A DNA stretch of 64,000 nucleotides, taken from assembly GCA_035255045.1 (NCBI GenBank), contig DATFAA010000006.1, positions 62,001-126,000 on the forward strand, read 5' to 3'. This document shows positions 17,968-27,130 of this stretch, piece after piece. The position numbers were made by a program, and so were the translations under genes. The notes beneath the pieces are model-generated. The model was not told the DNA's origin, ran no database searches, and saw only the letters and a program-made list of their open reading frames with translations. The stretch comes from JAGTRP01 sp035255045 (lineage in GTDB: Bacteria; Pseudomonadota; Gammaproteobacteria; Burkholderiales; Rhodocyclaceae). The number at the start of each line of letters is the position of its first letter. Position 1 is the first letter of the stretch.

Positions 17968-18594
17968 ATGAAGGGAATACTGATCGGCGCCCTGGGCATC
18001 CTGGGGCTGGGCGCGGCGGCGGGGGCTGCCGCCATCTACGGCGGTCTGGTCGATGTGGCGGCGGACAGCCCCCACCGCCCGGCCGTCGTCGAAATCATCG
18101 AACTGGCCCGGGAGCAGGCCGTCGCCCGGGCCGCCCGGGACATCGCGCTGCCGCCGGACCTGGCCGACGGCGAACGGGTGCGCCGGGGCGCCGGCAACTA
18201 CGACGCCATGTGCGCCGGCTGCCACCTGGCGCCCGGCATGGACAATTCCGAAATCCGCCGCGGCCTCTACCCGGCGCCGCCCGACCTCGCCGCCGCCGAC
18301 CGGGCCGGCCACAACGACAGGGAGGTCCTCGCCCGCCAGTTCTGGATCATCAAGCACGGCATCAAGGCCTCGGGCATGCCCGCCTGGTCCAAGGGCGGCA
18401 TGGCGGACGGTGACATCTGGGACCTGGTCGCCTTCCTGCGCCAGCTGCCCACCCTGGCGCCGCAGCAGTACCGGAGCCTGGTGGCCAGCAGCGAGGGGCA
18501 CAGCCACGGCGGCATGGACCATGCCCACCCCGCCGCGCCGGCAGGGGCCGCCAAGCCGCACCATGACCACGCCGGGCACAGCCACCGCCACTGA
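17968..18594 (+). CDS. Monoheme cytochrome c with His-rich C terminus
   Basis: A 208-residue exported cytochrome. An N-terminal hydrophobic segment (about 3-25) acts as signal or anchor. One heme site, CAGCH, lies at 82-86, and a Met in KASGMPAWS is a likely axial ligand. The last 40 residues are His-rich (SHGGMDHAHP, HHDHAGHSHRH), a typical soft-metal binding tail. It is the first gene of the copper/silver group on this strand, 106 bases before the DUF411 gene. A role in periplasmic metal binding or redox is inferred. The start ATG follows GGGAGG. Confidence 0.87.
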   Translation: MKGILIGALGILGLGAAAGAAAIYGGLVDVAADSPHRPAVVEIIELAREQAVARAARDIALPPDLADGERVRRGAGNYDAMCAGCHLAPGMDNSEIRRGLYPAPPDLAAADRAGHNDREVLARQFWIIKHGIKASGMPAWSKGGMADGDIWDLVAFLRQLPTLAPQQYRSLVASSEGHSHGGMDHAHPAAPAGAAKPHHDHAGHSHRH

Positions 18595-18616
18595 GGGCCG
18601 CCCTCCGGGGCGGCAA

Positions 18617-18632
18617 ATTACACAAATGTAAT
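18617..18632. promoter_or_regulatory. Palindromic operator ATTACA-N4-TGTAAT before the cus genes
   Basis: A perfect six-base inverted repeat with a four-base centre, 69 bases before the DUF411 start. A related site (right arm identical, left arm four of six) lies before the copA operon at 32195-32210. This suggests a shared CopR/CusR-type metal-responsive regulator, which is not encoded in this window. Confidence 0.5.
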
Positions 18633-18700
18633 CTTCGGGTCAGCTTGCCGTTGGGGCATCCCCGGCAAACTGGCGCCATCCGAATCACCGAGGTTTGACC

Positions 18701-19132
18701 ATGTCCCGCCGCCGCTACGCCCTCCTCCTGCCCCTCATGCTGGCTTCCGTCCTGGCCCAGGCCGCCGAGCTGGTCGAAGTCTTCAAGAGCCCCTACTGCG
18801 GCTGCTGCGAGGGCTGGGTCCAGCACCTGCGCAAGAGCGGCTTCGAGGTCAAGACCCACGACGTCAACGACGTGCCCGCCGCCCGCAAGCAGCTGGGGAT
18901 GCCCGACAAGCTGGGCTCCTGCCACACCGCCAAGGTCGGCGGCTACGTGGTGGAAGGCCATGTCCCGGCCGCCGACATCCAGAAGCTCCTCAAGGACAAG
19001 CCCAAGGCCCTGGGCCTCGCCGCCCCCGGCATGCCCCAGGGCTCCCCCGGCATGGAGACCGCCACTCCCGCCCCCTATGACGTCCTGCTGGTCCAGAAGG
19101 ACGGCAGCACCCGGGTTTTCGCCCACCACTGA
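18701..19132 (+). CDS. DUF411 secreted metal-binding protein
   Basis: A 143-residue protein with a signal peptide (cleavage near AQAAE, about 20-22) and the family signature YCGCCEGWVQHL, with Cys33, Cys35 and Cys36. A further Cys in GSCHTAKVGGYVVEGHVPA is also conserved. DUF411 proteins occur with copper and silver resistance genes and are thought to bind the metal in the periplasm. It is followed 18 bases later by the efflux outer-membrane gene. The ATG at 18701 is preferred; a TTG two codons upstream is possible. Confidence 0.9.
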   Translation: MSRRRYALLLPLMLASVLAQAAELVEVFKSPYCGCCEGWVQHLRKSGFEVKTHDVNDVPAARKQLGMPDKLGSCHTAKVGGYVVEGHVPAADIQKLLKDKPKALGLAAPGMPQGSPGMETATPAPYDVLLVQKDGSTRVFAHH

Positions 19133-19150
19133 CGAGAAAGGGAGGGAGCA

Positions 19151-20407
19151 ATGAGACAGGTACTGATCGCCGCCCTCCTCGGCGCCTGGGGCGTCCTGGC
19201 CCACGCCCAGGGCGAGGCCCCGGGGCAGAACGTCGACTCCCTCCTGGCCTACGCCCGGGAGCGCAATCCCGAATACGCCGCCATGCGCTACGAGGCGGAC
19301 GCGGCCAGGGAACGGGTCGCCCCGGCGGGCGCCCTGGCGGACCCCAAGTTCCGGACCGAGCTGCGGGACATCACCCGCATGGGAGAACAGAGCGCCACCC
19401 TGTCCCCCAGCCGGGCCGGCAGCACCCGCTATCTCCTCATGCAGGACCTGCCCTGGTTCGGCAAGCGGGACCTGAAGCGGGAGATCGCCGAACTGGAAGC
19501 CGAAGGCGCCAACGGCCGCAGCCAGGGCACCTGGGCCGACCTCTCGACCCGCATCAAGGCGGCCTACGCCGAGTACTACTACCTGCACCGCAACCTGGTC
19601 CTGACCCGGGAGATCCTCGATCTCATGGAGCGCCTGGAGAAGGTCGCCCAGGTCCGCTACGCCGGCGGCCTCGCCGCCCAGCAGGACGTCATCCGCGCCC
19701 AGGTGGAGCAGACCAGCATGCGGACCGAGCTGGTCGCCCTGGAGACCGAGCACCACCACGTCTCGGCCCGCCTCAACGCCCTCCTGGCCCGGCCGCCGAG
19801 CAGCCCCCTGGCGACGCCCGCCGGCCTGCGGCCCCTGCCCGCCCCCGCCAAGCTCGACTATGCCGCCCTGGCCGAGCGCGCCCGGGCCCGCAATCCCCAG
19901 CTCTTCGCCGACGACGCCCGCCTCAAGGCCGCCGAGAAGAGCCGGGAGCTGACCTACAAGAACCGCTACCCGGACTTCACCCTGGGCGTTTCCCCCATCC
20001 AGTACCAGAACACCGTCAAGGAATGGGAGCTCATGGTGGAAATGAACATTCCCCTGCAGCAGGGCTCGCGCCGCGCCCAGGAGCGGGAATCGGAGGCCAT
20101 GCTGGCCGCCGCCCGGGCCCGCCGGGAAGCCACCTCCAACCAGGTGATGGCCGACCTGGCCGAGAACCTGGCCGGCATCGAGGCCGCCCGGCGCACCGAG
20201 CTGCTCACCACCCACAGCCTCCTGCCCCAGGCCGAAGCCACCTTCCAGTCGGCCCTGGCCGGCTACGAGACCGGCAAGGTGGATTTCGCCACCCTGCTCG
20301 ACGCCCAGCGCCAGATCCGGCAGGCCAGGCAGAACCAGATCAAGGCCCAGGCCGAGGCCCAGGCGCGCCTGGCCGACATCGAACGAATTTTGGGAGAAGA
20401 CCTATGA
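19151..20407 (+). CDS. cusC: TolC-family outer membrane efflux protein (CusC-like)
   Basis: A 418-residue protein with a signal peptide (to about VLAHAQG) and the two repeated alpha-helical hairpin segments of outer membrane efflux proteins, such as ERNPEYAAMRYEADAARERV and TYKNRYPDFTLGVSP. It forms the outer membrane exit duct of the tripartite metal pump. Its stop overlaps the start of the adaptor gene (ATGA), indicating translational coupling. Substrate (Cu+/Ag+) is inferred from the neighbours. Confidence 0.9.
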   Translation: MRQVLIAALLGAWGVLAHAQGEAPGQNVDSLLAYARERNPEYAAMRYEADAARERVAPAGALADPKFRTELRDITRMGEQSATLSPSRAGSTRYLLMQDLPWFGKRDLKREIAELEAEGANGRSQGTWADLSTRIKAAYAEYYYLHRNLVLTREILDLMERLEKVAQVRYAGGLAAQQDVIRAQVEQTSMRTELVALETEHHHVSARLNALLARPPSSPLATPAGLRPLPAPAKLDYAALAERARARNPQLFADDARLKAAEKSRELTYKNRYPDFTLGVSPIQYQNTVKEWELMVEMNIPLQQGSRRAQERESEAMLAAARARREATSNQVMADLAENLAGIEAARRTELLTTHSLLPQAEATFQSALAGYETGKVDFATLLDAQRQIRQARQNQIKAQAEAQARLADIERILGEDL

Positions 20408-22011
20408 AGCGGGGAGCAGGAGTCGCCGCAAAAATCGCCGCCGGCCTCGTCGCCGTCGTCGCGGCCGCCGGTGGCGGCTACTGGCTGGGACACCGGAACG
20501 CCGCCGTCCCCGGGGAAAGCGCCGCAGTCACCGGCGCCCCCGCCGCCGGGGCCAAGAAGGAACGCAAGATCCTCTACTACCGCAACCCCATGGGCCTGCC
20601 CGACACCTCGCCGGTGCCCAAGAAGGATCCCATGGGCATGGACTACATCCCGGTCTACGAGGGCGAGGACGAAGGCGAACCGGCTGCGTCCAACCAGATC
20701 CGCATCAGCACCGACAAGGTCCAGAAACTGGGGGTGCGCACCGAGGCCGCCCAGGTCCGCAGCCTCGACCGGGTGGTGCGGGCCTCCGGCCGCGTCGAGC
20801 CCGACGAGCGCCGCACCTACGCCATCACCCCCAAGTTCGAGGGCTACGTCGAGCGCCTCTTCGTCAATGTCACCGGCCAGCCGGTAAGCAAGGGCCAGGC
20901 CCTGTTCGAGGTCTACAGCCCGGAGCTGGTCTCCGCCCAGCGGGAATACGCCATCGCCGCCCAGGGGGTCGAAGCCCTCGGCGAGGCCGGCGGCCAGGCC
21001 CAGGCGAGCATGAGGCAGCTGGCCGAATCGAGCCTCCTGCGCCTGCGCAACTGGGACATCCCGGAAGCCCAGGTGAAGGCCCTGGCCAAGTCGGGGGAAA
21101 CCAAGCGCACCCTCACCTTCCGCTCCCCGGTGAACGGCATCGTCACCGAGAAGAAGGCGCTGCAGGGCATGCGCTTCATGCCCGGCGAGGCCCTCTACCA
21201 GGTGGCGGATCTCTCCTCCGTCTGGGTGGTGGCCGACGTCTTCGAGCAGGACATCGGCCTGTTGAAGCCGGGGGCCAAGGCCCGGGTCCGGATCAACGCC
21301 TACCCCGACAAGACCTTCCAGGGCACCATCGCCTATGTCTATCCCACCCTCACCGCCGAGACCCGCACCATCCCGGTCCGGGTCGAGATGTCCAACCCGG
21401 GCGCCCTCCTGAAGCCCGGCATGTTCGCCCAGGTGGAGCTGCCGACCGCCGCCCGCGGCCCGGTGGTCACCGTCCCCACCTCAGCCGTCATCGACAGCGG
21501 CACCCGCCAGATCGTCCTCGTCCAGCGCGGCGAAGGTCGCTTCGAACCCCGGGAAGTGAAGCTCGGGGCCCGGGGCGACAACTACGTGGAGGTCGCCGAG
21601 GGCGTCAGGGAAGGCGAGCCGGTGGTGGTGGCCGCCAACTTCCTGATCGACGCCGAGAGCAACCTCAAGGCGGCGGTCGGCGGCTTCGGCCACGCCGGCC
21701 ACGGCGCCGCCGCGCCCGAGGGCGCCGCCAAGCCGGCCGCCGGCGGCGTCGGCCACAAGGCGGAAGGCAAGGTCGAGGAGGTGGATACCAAGGCGGGCAC
21801 CGCCAGCATCAGCCATGGTCCGGTGGAAAGCCTCAAGTGGCCGGCCATGACCATGGAGTTCAAGGTGGCCAACGACGCCCTCCTCAAGCAGCTCACGCCC
21901 GGCGCCGCCGTCGCCTTCGAGTTCGTGGAGCGGGGCCAGGGGGAATGGGTCATCACCGCGGTGACGCCGGCCAAGGCCGCCGCCCCGGCCAATCCCCACG
22001 CCGGCCACTGA
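20404..22011 (+). CDS. cusB: RND efflux adaptor CusB with heavy-metal-binding and CusF-like domains
   Basis: A 535-residue periplasmic adaptor. A membrane anchor lies at about 7-27. A heavy-metal-binding segment (about 56-88, ILYYRNPMGLPDTSPVPKKD and DPMGMDYIPVYEG) precedes the membrane fusion core with its barrel-sandwich, alpha-hairpin and beta-barrel regions. The last 80 residues form a CusF-like domain with WPAMTMEF, whose Trp and Met residues bind Cu+ or Ag+ in CusF. A His/Ala/Gly linker precedes it. The protein therefore combines adaptor and metallochaperone functions that are separate in E. coli CusB and CusF. Start ATG at 20404 overlaps the previous stop. Confidence 0.93.
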   Translation: MKRGAGVAAKIAAGLVAVVAAAGGGYWLGHRNAAVPGESAAVTGAPAAGAKKERKILYYRNPMGLPDTSPVPKKDPMGMDYIPVYEGEDEGEPAASNQIRISTDKVQKLGVRTEAAQVRSLDRVVRASGRVEPDERRTYAITPKFEGYVERLFVNVTGQPVSKGQALFEVYSPELVSAQREYAIAAQGVEALGEAGGQAQASMRQLAESSLLRLRNWDIPEAQVKALAKSGETKRTLTFRSPVNGIVTEKKALQGMRFMPGEALYQVADLSSVWVVADVFEQDIGLLKPGAKARVRINAYPDKTFQGTIAYVYPTLTAETRTIPVRVEMSNPGALLKPGMFAQVELPTAARGPVVTVPTSAVIDSGTRQIVLVQRGEGRFEPREVKLGARGDNYVEVAEGVREGEPVVVAANFLIDAESNLKAAVGGFGHAGHGAAAPEGAAKPAAGGVGHKAEGKVEEVDTKAGTASISHGPVESLKWPAMTMEFKVANDALLKQLTPGAAVAFEFVERGQGEWVITAVTPAKAAAPANPHAGH

Positions 22012-22042
22012 CGGGACAAGAACAAAAAGGGAGAACCACGCC

Positions 22043-25000
22043 ATGCTGGCGAAAATAATCGAATGGTCGGGGCGCAACCGCTTCCTGGTGCTGCTGGCCA
22101 CCCTGTTCGTCATCGTCGCCGGCGTCGTGGCGGTCATGCGCACGCCCCTGGATGCCCTGCCCGACCTCTCGGACGTCCAGGTCATCGTCTACACCGAGTA
22201 CCCGGGCCAGGCGCCCCAGGTGGTGGAGGACCAGGTCACCTATCCCCTCACCACCGCCATGCTGTCGGTGCCCAAGTCCAAGGTGGTGCGGGGCTTCTCC
22301 TTCTTCGGCGCCTCCTTCGTCTACATCATCTTCGAGGACGGCACCGACATCTACTGGGCCCGCTCCCGGGTCCTGGAGTACCTCAATTTCGCCTCCGGCC
22401 GCATGCCCAAGGGGGTGATCCCCCAGATCGGCCCGGACGCCACCGGCGTCGGCTGGGTGTACCAGTACGCGGTCCTGGCCAAGGACAAGACCCTGGCGGA
22501 ACTGCGCACCCTCCAGGACTGGTACCTGCGCTACCAGCTCACCAAGGCCCACGGCGTTGCCGAGGTGGCCTCCATCGGCGGCTTCGTCCAGACCTACCAG
22601 GTCACCGTGGACCCGGTGAAGCTGCGGGCCTACGGCATCCCGCTGGCCAAGGTCTCCCAGGTGATCCGGGATTCCAACCGGGACGTGGGCGGCCGGGTGG
22701 TGGAGATGGCCGAGACCGAGTACATGGTGCGCGGCAAGGGCTATCTCCGCGGCACCGGCGACCTCGAGAACCTGGTGGTGAAGAGCGAGGGGGGCACGCC
22801 GGTCCTCGTCCGCGACATCGCCCGGGTCGAGCTGGCGCCAGACGAGCGACGGGGCCTCACCGAGCTGAACGGCGAGGGCGAGGTGGTGTCCGGCATCGCC
22901 ATGGCCCGCTACGGCCAGAACGCCCTGGAGGTCATCCACAACCTCAAGGACAAGATTTCCGAGATTTCCGCCGGCCTGCCCGAGGGGGTGACCATCGAGA
23001 CGGTCTATGACCGCTCCGAACTCATCCACCGGGCCATCGACACCTTGAAGCGCACCCTGGCCGAGGAAAGCCTCATCGTCGCCCTGGTCTGCATCGTCTT
23101 CCTGCTCCACATGCGTTCCGCCCTGGTGGCCATCCTCATGCTGCCGGTGGGGGTGCTGATCGCCTTCATCGCCATGCGCCTCCTGGGCATGAATTCCAAC
23201 CTGATGAGCCTGGGGGGCATCGCCATCGCCATCGGCGCCATGATCGACGCGGCCATCGTCATGATCGAGAACGCCCACAAGCACATCGAGCGCCTGCCGG
23301 CGGAACACAGCCACGGCGAGCGCATGGAAGCCATGATCGCCGCCTGCAAGGAGGTGGGGCCGGCCCTCTTCTTCTCGCTCCTCATCATCACCGTCTCCTT
23401 CCTGCCGGTATTCACCCTGGAGGCCCAGGAGGGACGGCTGTTCTCGCCTCTGGCCTACACCAAGACCTTCGCCATGGCCGGGGCGGCCCTCCTCTCGGTG
23501 ACCCTGGTGCCGGTGCTGATGATGCTGTTCATCCGGGGCAGGATCATGCCGGAGGCGAAGAACCCGGTTAACCGCTTCCTCATCTGGATCTACCGGCCCA
23601 TCATCGCCTGGGTGATGCGCTGGAAGAAGGTCACCATCCTGGCCGCCCTGGTGGTCCTCGGCATCTCCGTCATCCCGGCCAGCCGGCTGGGCTCGGAATT
23701 CATGCCGACCCTGAACGAGGGCACCCTCTTCTACATGCCCGCCTCCCTGCCCGGCATGTCCATCACCAAGGCGGCGGAACTCCTCCAGACCCAGGACAAG
23801 ATCATCAAGAGCTTCCCCGAGGTGGCCTCGGTGTATGGCAAGGCCGGCCGCGCCAACACCGCCACCGACCCGGCCCCCACCGAGATGTTCGAGACGGTCA
23901 TCAACCTCAAGCCCGAGTCCGAATGGCGCCCCGGCATGACCGTCGACAAGCTCATCGCCGAGATGGACAAGGCCCTGCAGTTCCCCGGCGTCTCCAACGC
24001 CTGGACCATGCCCATCAAGGCCCGCATCGACATGCTGTCCACCGGCATCCGCACCCCCATCGGCATCAAGGTCTTCGGCAAGGACCTGACCGAGATGGAG
24101 CGCCTGGCCCGGGAGATCGAGACCGTGGTCAAGGCGGTGCCCGGCACCACCTCGGCCTTCGCCGAGCGCATCACCGGCGGATACTACCTCAACATCGAGC
24201 CGGACCGCACCCAGCTGGCCCGCTACGGCCTCGCCGTCGGCGACCTCCAGGAGGTGATCGGCCAGGCCCTGGGGGGCGAGATGGTGACCACCACCGTCGA
24301 GGGCCGGGAGCGCTTCGGCGTCACCGTGCGCTACCCCCGGGAACTGCGCTCCGACCCGCAGCAGATCGCCCGCCAGGTGCTGGTGCCGACCATGGGCGGC
24401 GCCATGATCCCCCTCGGCCAGCTGGCCCGGGTCGAGGTGGCCAAGGGCACCCCCGGCATCCGCACCGAGAACGCCCTGCTGTCGGCCTACATCTTCGTGG
24501 ACATCCGCGACCGGGACATCGGCGGCTACGTGGCCGACGCCCGGAAGGCCGTGGCCGAGCAGGTGAAGTTCCCCCCCGGCTACTACGCCACCTGGAGCGG
24601 CCAGTTCGAGTCCATGGAGCGGGCCATCGCCAAGATGAAGATCGTCGTGCCGGTGACCCTGCTCATCATCTTCCTGCTCCTCTACCTCAATTTCAAACGC
24701 CTCACCGAGACCCTCATCGTCATGCTGTCGGTGCCCTTCGCCCTGGTGGGCGGGGTCTGGCTCATGTGGCTGCTGGGCTACAACCTGTCGGTGGCGGTGG
24801 CCGTGGGCTTCATCGCCCTGGCCGGGGTGGCGGCGGAGACCGGCGTGGTCATGCTCATCTACCTCGACCACGCCTGGGAGGCAGCCAAGGCCCGCTGCCG
24901 GGAAACCGGCGGCCGGCCCCGCCTGTCCGACCTCTACGACGCGGTGATGGAAGGCGCCGTGGAGCGGGTGCGGCCCAAGATGATGACCGTGGTCGCCATC

Positions 25001-25177
25001 ATGGCCGGCCTCCTGCCCATCATGTGGGGCACCGGCACCGGCTCCGAGGTCATGAGCCGCATCGCGGCGCCCATGGTGGGCGGCATGATCTCGTCCACCG
25101 TCCTGACCCTGGCGGTGATTCCCGCCATCTACGCCCTGGTCAAGCAGTGGCGGCTGGGGCGCGGCCTGGAGACGTAG
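22043..25177 (+). CDS. cusA: Heavy-metal RND efflux pump CusA/CzcA family
   Basis: A 1044-residue inner-membrane transporter of full family length with 12 predicted helices and two large periplasmic loops. Family marks include TPLDALPDLSDVQVIVYTEYPGQ near the N terminus and GAMIDAAIVMIENAHKH in helix 4, which carries the acidic residues of the proton relay. It exports monovalent copper and silver using the proton gradient. It is 31 bases after the adaptor and 28 bases before the YHS-ATPase fusion gene. Specificity for Cu/Ag rather than Co/Zn/Cd is inferred from DUF411, CusF-like and YHS neighbours. Confidence 0.95.
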   Translation: MLAKIIEWSGRNRFLVLLATLFVIVAGVVAVMRTPLDALPDLSDVQVIVYTEYPGQAPQVVEDQVTYPLTTAMLSVPKSKVVRGFSFFGASFVYIIFEDGTDIYWARSRVLEYLNFASGRMPKGVIPQIGPDATGVGWVYQYAVLAKDKTLAELRTLQDWYLRYQLTKAHGVAEVASIGGFVQTYQVTVDPVKLRAYGIPLAKVSQVIRDSNRDVGGRVVEMAETEYMVRGKGYLRGTGDLENLVVKSEGGTPVLVRDIARVELAPDERRGLTELNGEGEVVSGIAMARYGQNALEVIHNLKDKISEISAGLPEGVTIETVYDRSELIHRAIDTLKRTLAEESLIVALVCIVFLLHMRSALVAILMLPVGVLIAFIAMRLLGMNSNLMSLGGIAIAIGAMIDAAIVMIENAHKHIERLPAEHSHGERMEAMIAACKEVGPALFFSLLIITVSFLPVFTLEAQEGRLFSPLAYTKTFAMAGAALLSVTLVPVLMMLFIRGRIMPEAKNPVNRFLIWIYRPIIAWVMRWKKVTILAALVVLGISVIPASRLGSEFMPTLNEGTLFYMPASLPGMSITKAAELLQTQDKIIKSFPEVASVYGKAGRANTATDPAPTEMFETVINLKPESEWRPGMTVDKLIAEMDKALQFPGVSNAWTMPIKARIDMLSTGIRTPIGIKVFGKDLTEMERLAREIETVVKAVPGTTSAFAERITGGYYLNIEPDRTQLARYGLAVGDLQEVIGQALGGEMVTTTVEGRERFGVTVRYPRELRSDPQQIARQVLVPTMGGAMIPLGQLARVEVAKGTPGIRTENALLSAYIFVDIRDRDIGGYVADARKAVAEQVKFPPGYYATWSGQFESMERAIAKMKIVVPVTLLIIFLLLYLNFKRLTETLIVMLSVPFALVGGVWLMWLLGYNLSVAVAVGFIALAGVAAETGVVMLIYLDHAWEAAKARCRETGGRPRLSDLYDAVMEGAVERVRPKMMTVVAIMAGLLPIMWGTGTGSEVMSRIAAPMVGGMISSTVLTLAVIPAIYALVKQWRLGRGLET

Positions 25178-25205
25178 CGCCACTTTTTTCAACCGGGGAG
25201 CCCCC

Positions 25206-26723
25206 ATGGCCATCGATCCGATTTGCGGCATGAGCGTGAATGAGGACAGCGCGGCGGGCTCCCTGGAGGAAGGCGGGAAGGTCTACTACTTCTGCTCCGC
25301 CGACTGCCGCAACCAGTTCGCGGCCAAGATGGAGTCCCTTGCCCGGCTGACCGGGAGCGGCATTCCCATCGGCACCATCGGCGAGGTCCACGGGCCGGTG
25401 GTGGACATCGTCTGCGAGCGCCTGCCGCCCCTGCATCAGGCGCTCTTCGCCCGCATCGACCACGAGGTCTACGCCTTCGAGGCCCACCAGCACCTGGACG
25501 AAAGGCGGCTGCGGGCCATCACCCTGCACCGGACCAGCGGCCTGCAGCGGGGCATGCCGGTGTTCGATACCGGCTCGGCCCTGCAGGTGCCCACGTCCAC
25601 CCAGTGCCTGGGGCGCCTCCTCAATGTCTTCGGCCAGCCCCTGGACGGCGGCGCGCCCCTGCCGGCCACCGAATCCCGGGGCATCCTGGCCAGGCCCGCC
25701 CCCCTCCACGAGACGGTGAACGCCCGGGGCATCCTGGAGACCGGCATCAAGGTGGTCGATCTCCTGGCCCCCTTCATCAAGGGGGGCAAGACCGGGCTCT
25801 TCGGCGGCGCCGGGGTGGGGAAAACCGTCCTCATCATGGAATTCATGCACGCCATCGTCGCCCTGCACCAGGGCGTCTCGGTCTTCGCCGGCGTCGGGGA
25901 GCGCATCCGGGAGGGCCATGAGCTCTGGCACGCCATGCAGGACGCCGGGGTCATGCCCCAGACCCTGATGGTCTTCGGCCAGATGGACGAGTCCCCGGGG
26001 GTGCGCTTCCGGGTCGGCATGACCGCCCTCACCTACGCCGAGTACCTGCGGGATACCCTGCACAAGGAAGTCCTGCTGCTCATGGACAACGTCTTTCGCT
26101 TCGTCCAGGCCGGCAGCGAGATTTCGGGCCTGCTCGGGCGCATGCCGGCGACGGTGGGCTACCAGCCGACCCTGATGACCGAGGTGGCGGAGCTCCAGGA
26201 CCGCATCATCTCCACCACCGCCGGCGACATCACCGCCGTCCAGGCCATCTACGTCCCCGCCGACGACATGACCGACCCGGCGGTGAGCGCAATCCTCGGC
26301 CACCTCGACACCAGCGTCATCCTGTCCCGGGCCCAGGCCGGCAAGGGCATCTACCCGGCGGTGGACCCGCTGGCCTCCACCAGCAAGATGATGGACCGCC
26401 ACTTCCTGGGGGACCGCCACTACGCCGTGGCCGAGGGGGTACGGGCCCACCTCGCCCGCTACCGGGAACTCGAGGACATCATCATGATGCTGGGCATGGA
26501 GGAGCTTTCCGAGGCCGACCGCACCATCGTCCTGCGGGCCCGCAAGCTGCAGCGCTACCTCACCCAGCCCTTCCACGTCGTCTCCCAGCACACCGGCATC
26601 GCCGGCGTCAGCGTGCCCCTGGCGGTCACCCTGGACGACTGCGAAGCCTTCCTGCGGGGCGACTACGACGACCTGCCGGAGGACCGCTGCTACATGCGGG
26701 GCAGCATGCAGGAGAGGCCATGA
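25206..26723 (+). CDS. atpD: N-type ATPase beta subunit with N-terminal YHS metal-binding domain (fusion)
   Basis: A 505-residue protein in one uninterrupted frame. Residues 1 to about 48 form a YHS domain: MAIDPICGMSVNED and YYFCSADCRNQF, with Cys7 and the later CxxxC pair. From about residue 53 (IGTIGEVHGPVVDI) the protein is a complete F1 beta subunit of the alternate/N-type family. It has the Walker A GGAGVGKT, the catalytic Glu in GVGERIREG and the Walker B segment LLLMDN. It would hydrolyse ATP in the rotary complex encoded downstream, while the YHS part binds Cu-like metals. The ATG follows GGGGAGC and lies 28 bases after cusA. Ordinary beta subunits have no such domain. Confidence 0.93.
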   Translation: MAIDPICGMSVNEDSAAGSLEEGGKVYYFCSADCRNQFAAKMESLARLTGSGIPIGTIGEVHGPVVDIVCERLPPLHQALFARIDHEVYAFEAHQHLDERRLRAITLHRTSGLQRGMPVFDTGSALQVPTSTQCLGRLLNVFGQPLDGGAPLPATESRGILARPAPLHETVNARGILETGIKVVDLLAPFIKGGKTGLFGGAGVGKTVLIMEFMHAIVALHQGVSVFAGVGERIREGHELWHAMQDAGVMPQTLMVFGQMDESPGVRFRVGMTALTYAEYLRDTLHKEVLLLMDNVFRFVQAGSEISGLLGRMPATVGYQPTLMTEVAELQDRIISTTAGDITAVQAIYVPADDMTDPAVSAILGHLDTSVILSRAQAGKGIYPAVDPLASTSKMMDRHFLGDRHYAVAEGVRAHLARYRELEDIIMMLGMEELSEADRTIVLRARKLQRYLTQPFHVVSQHTGIAGVSVPLAVTLDDCEAFLRGDYDDLPEDRCYMRGSMQERP

Positions 26724-27130
26724 ACACCTTCACCCTCCACCTGCAGAGCGGCACCCAGTACGAACGCATCGACGACACGGTGAGCTTCGTCGCCGCCGAC
26801 GACTCCGGCAGCTTCGGCATCCTGGCCGGCCACGCCCGCCTGGTGACCTGCCTGGCCATGGGACTGGCCCGCTTCCGCACCGCCGACGGAGCCTGGCGCT
26901 ACCTGGCCCTGCCCGGGGCGGTTCTCTATTTCGTGGACGACCAGCTCTACGTCAATACCCGGCGCTACCTGCACGACCCCGATTACCGGCGGATCAGCGC
27001 CGCCTGGCAGGAAGAACTGCTGGCCGAGGAGGACCGGCTGCGGGCCGTCAGCGACAGCCTCAACCGCCTGGAGGACGAGATGCTGAAGCGCCTTTGGTCC
27101 CTGCAGCGGGAAGCGGGAGGAGCACCATGA
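26720..27130 (+). CDS. atpC: N-type ATPase epsilon subunit
   Basis: A 136-residue protein matching F1 epsilon: an N-terminal beta-sandwich (TFTLHLQSGTQYE, GSFGILAGHARLVTCL) and a C-terminal helical pair rich in Glu and Arg. It links the rotor to the c-ring and modulates hydrolysis. Its ATG overlaps the beta stop (ATGA). In the N-ATPase gene order atpD-atpC-Q-R-B-E-F-A-G it is in the expected second place. Confidence 0.92.
   Translation: MNTFTLHLQSGTQYERIDDTVSFVAADDSGSFGILAGHARLVTCLAMGLARFRTADGAWRYLALPGAVLYFVDDQLYVNTRRYLHDPDYRRISAAWQEELLAEEDRLRAVSDSLNRLEDEMLKRLWSLQREAGGAP

Noticed and set aside
18594..18615. GC-rich hairpin after the cytochrome gene as a terminator
   Set aside because: GCCGCCC-TCCG-GGGCGGC forms a stem but is followed by AAATTA, not a T run, so termination is not supported.
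21953..25231. Long minus-strand frame (1092 residues) opposite cusA
   Set aside because: Shadow frame: His/Gly/Asp-rich, no motif, no ribosome site, exactly opposite a full-length RND pump.
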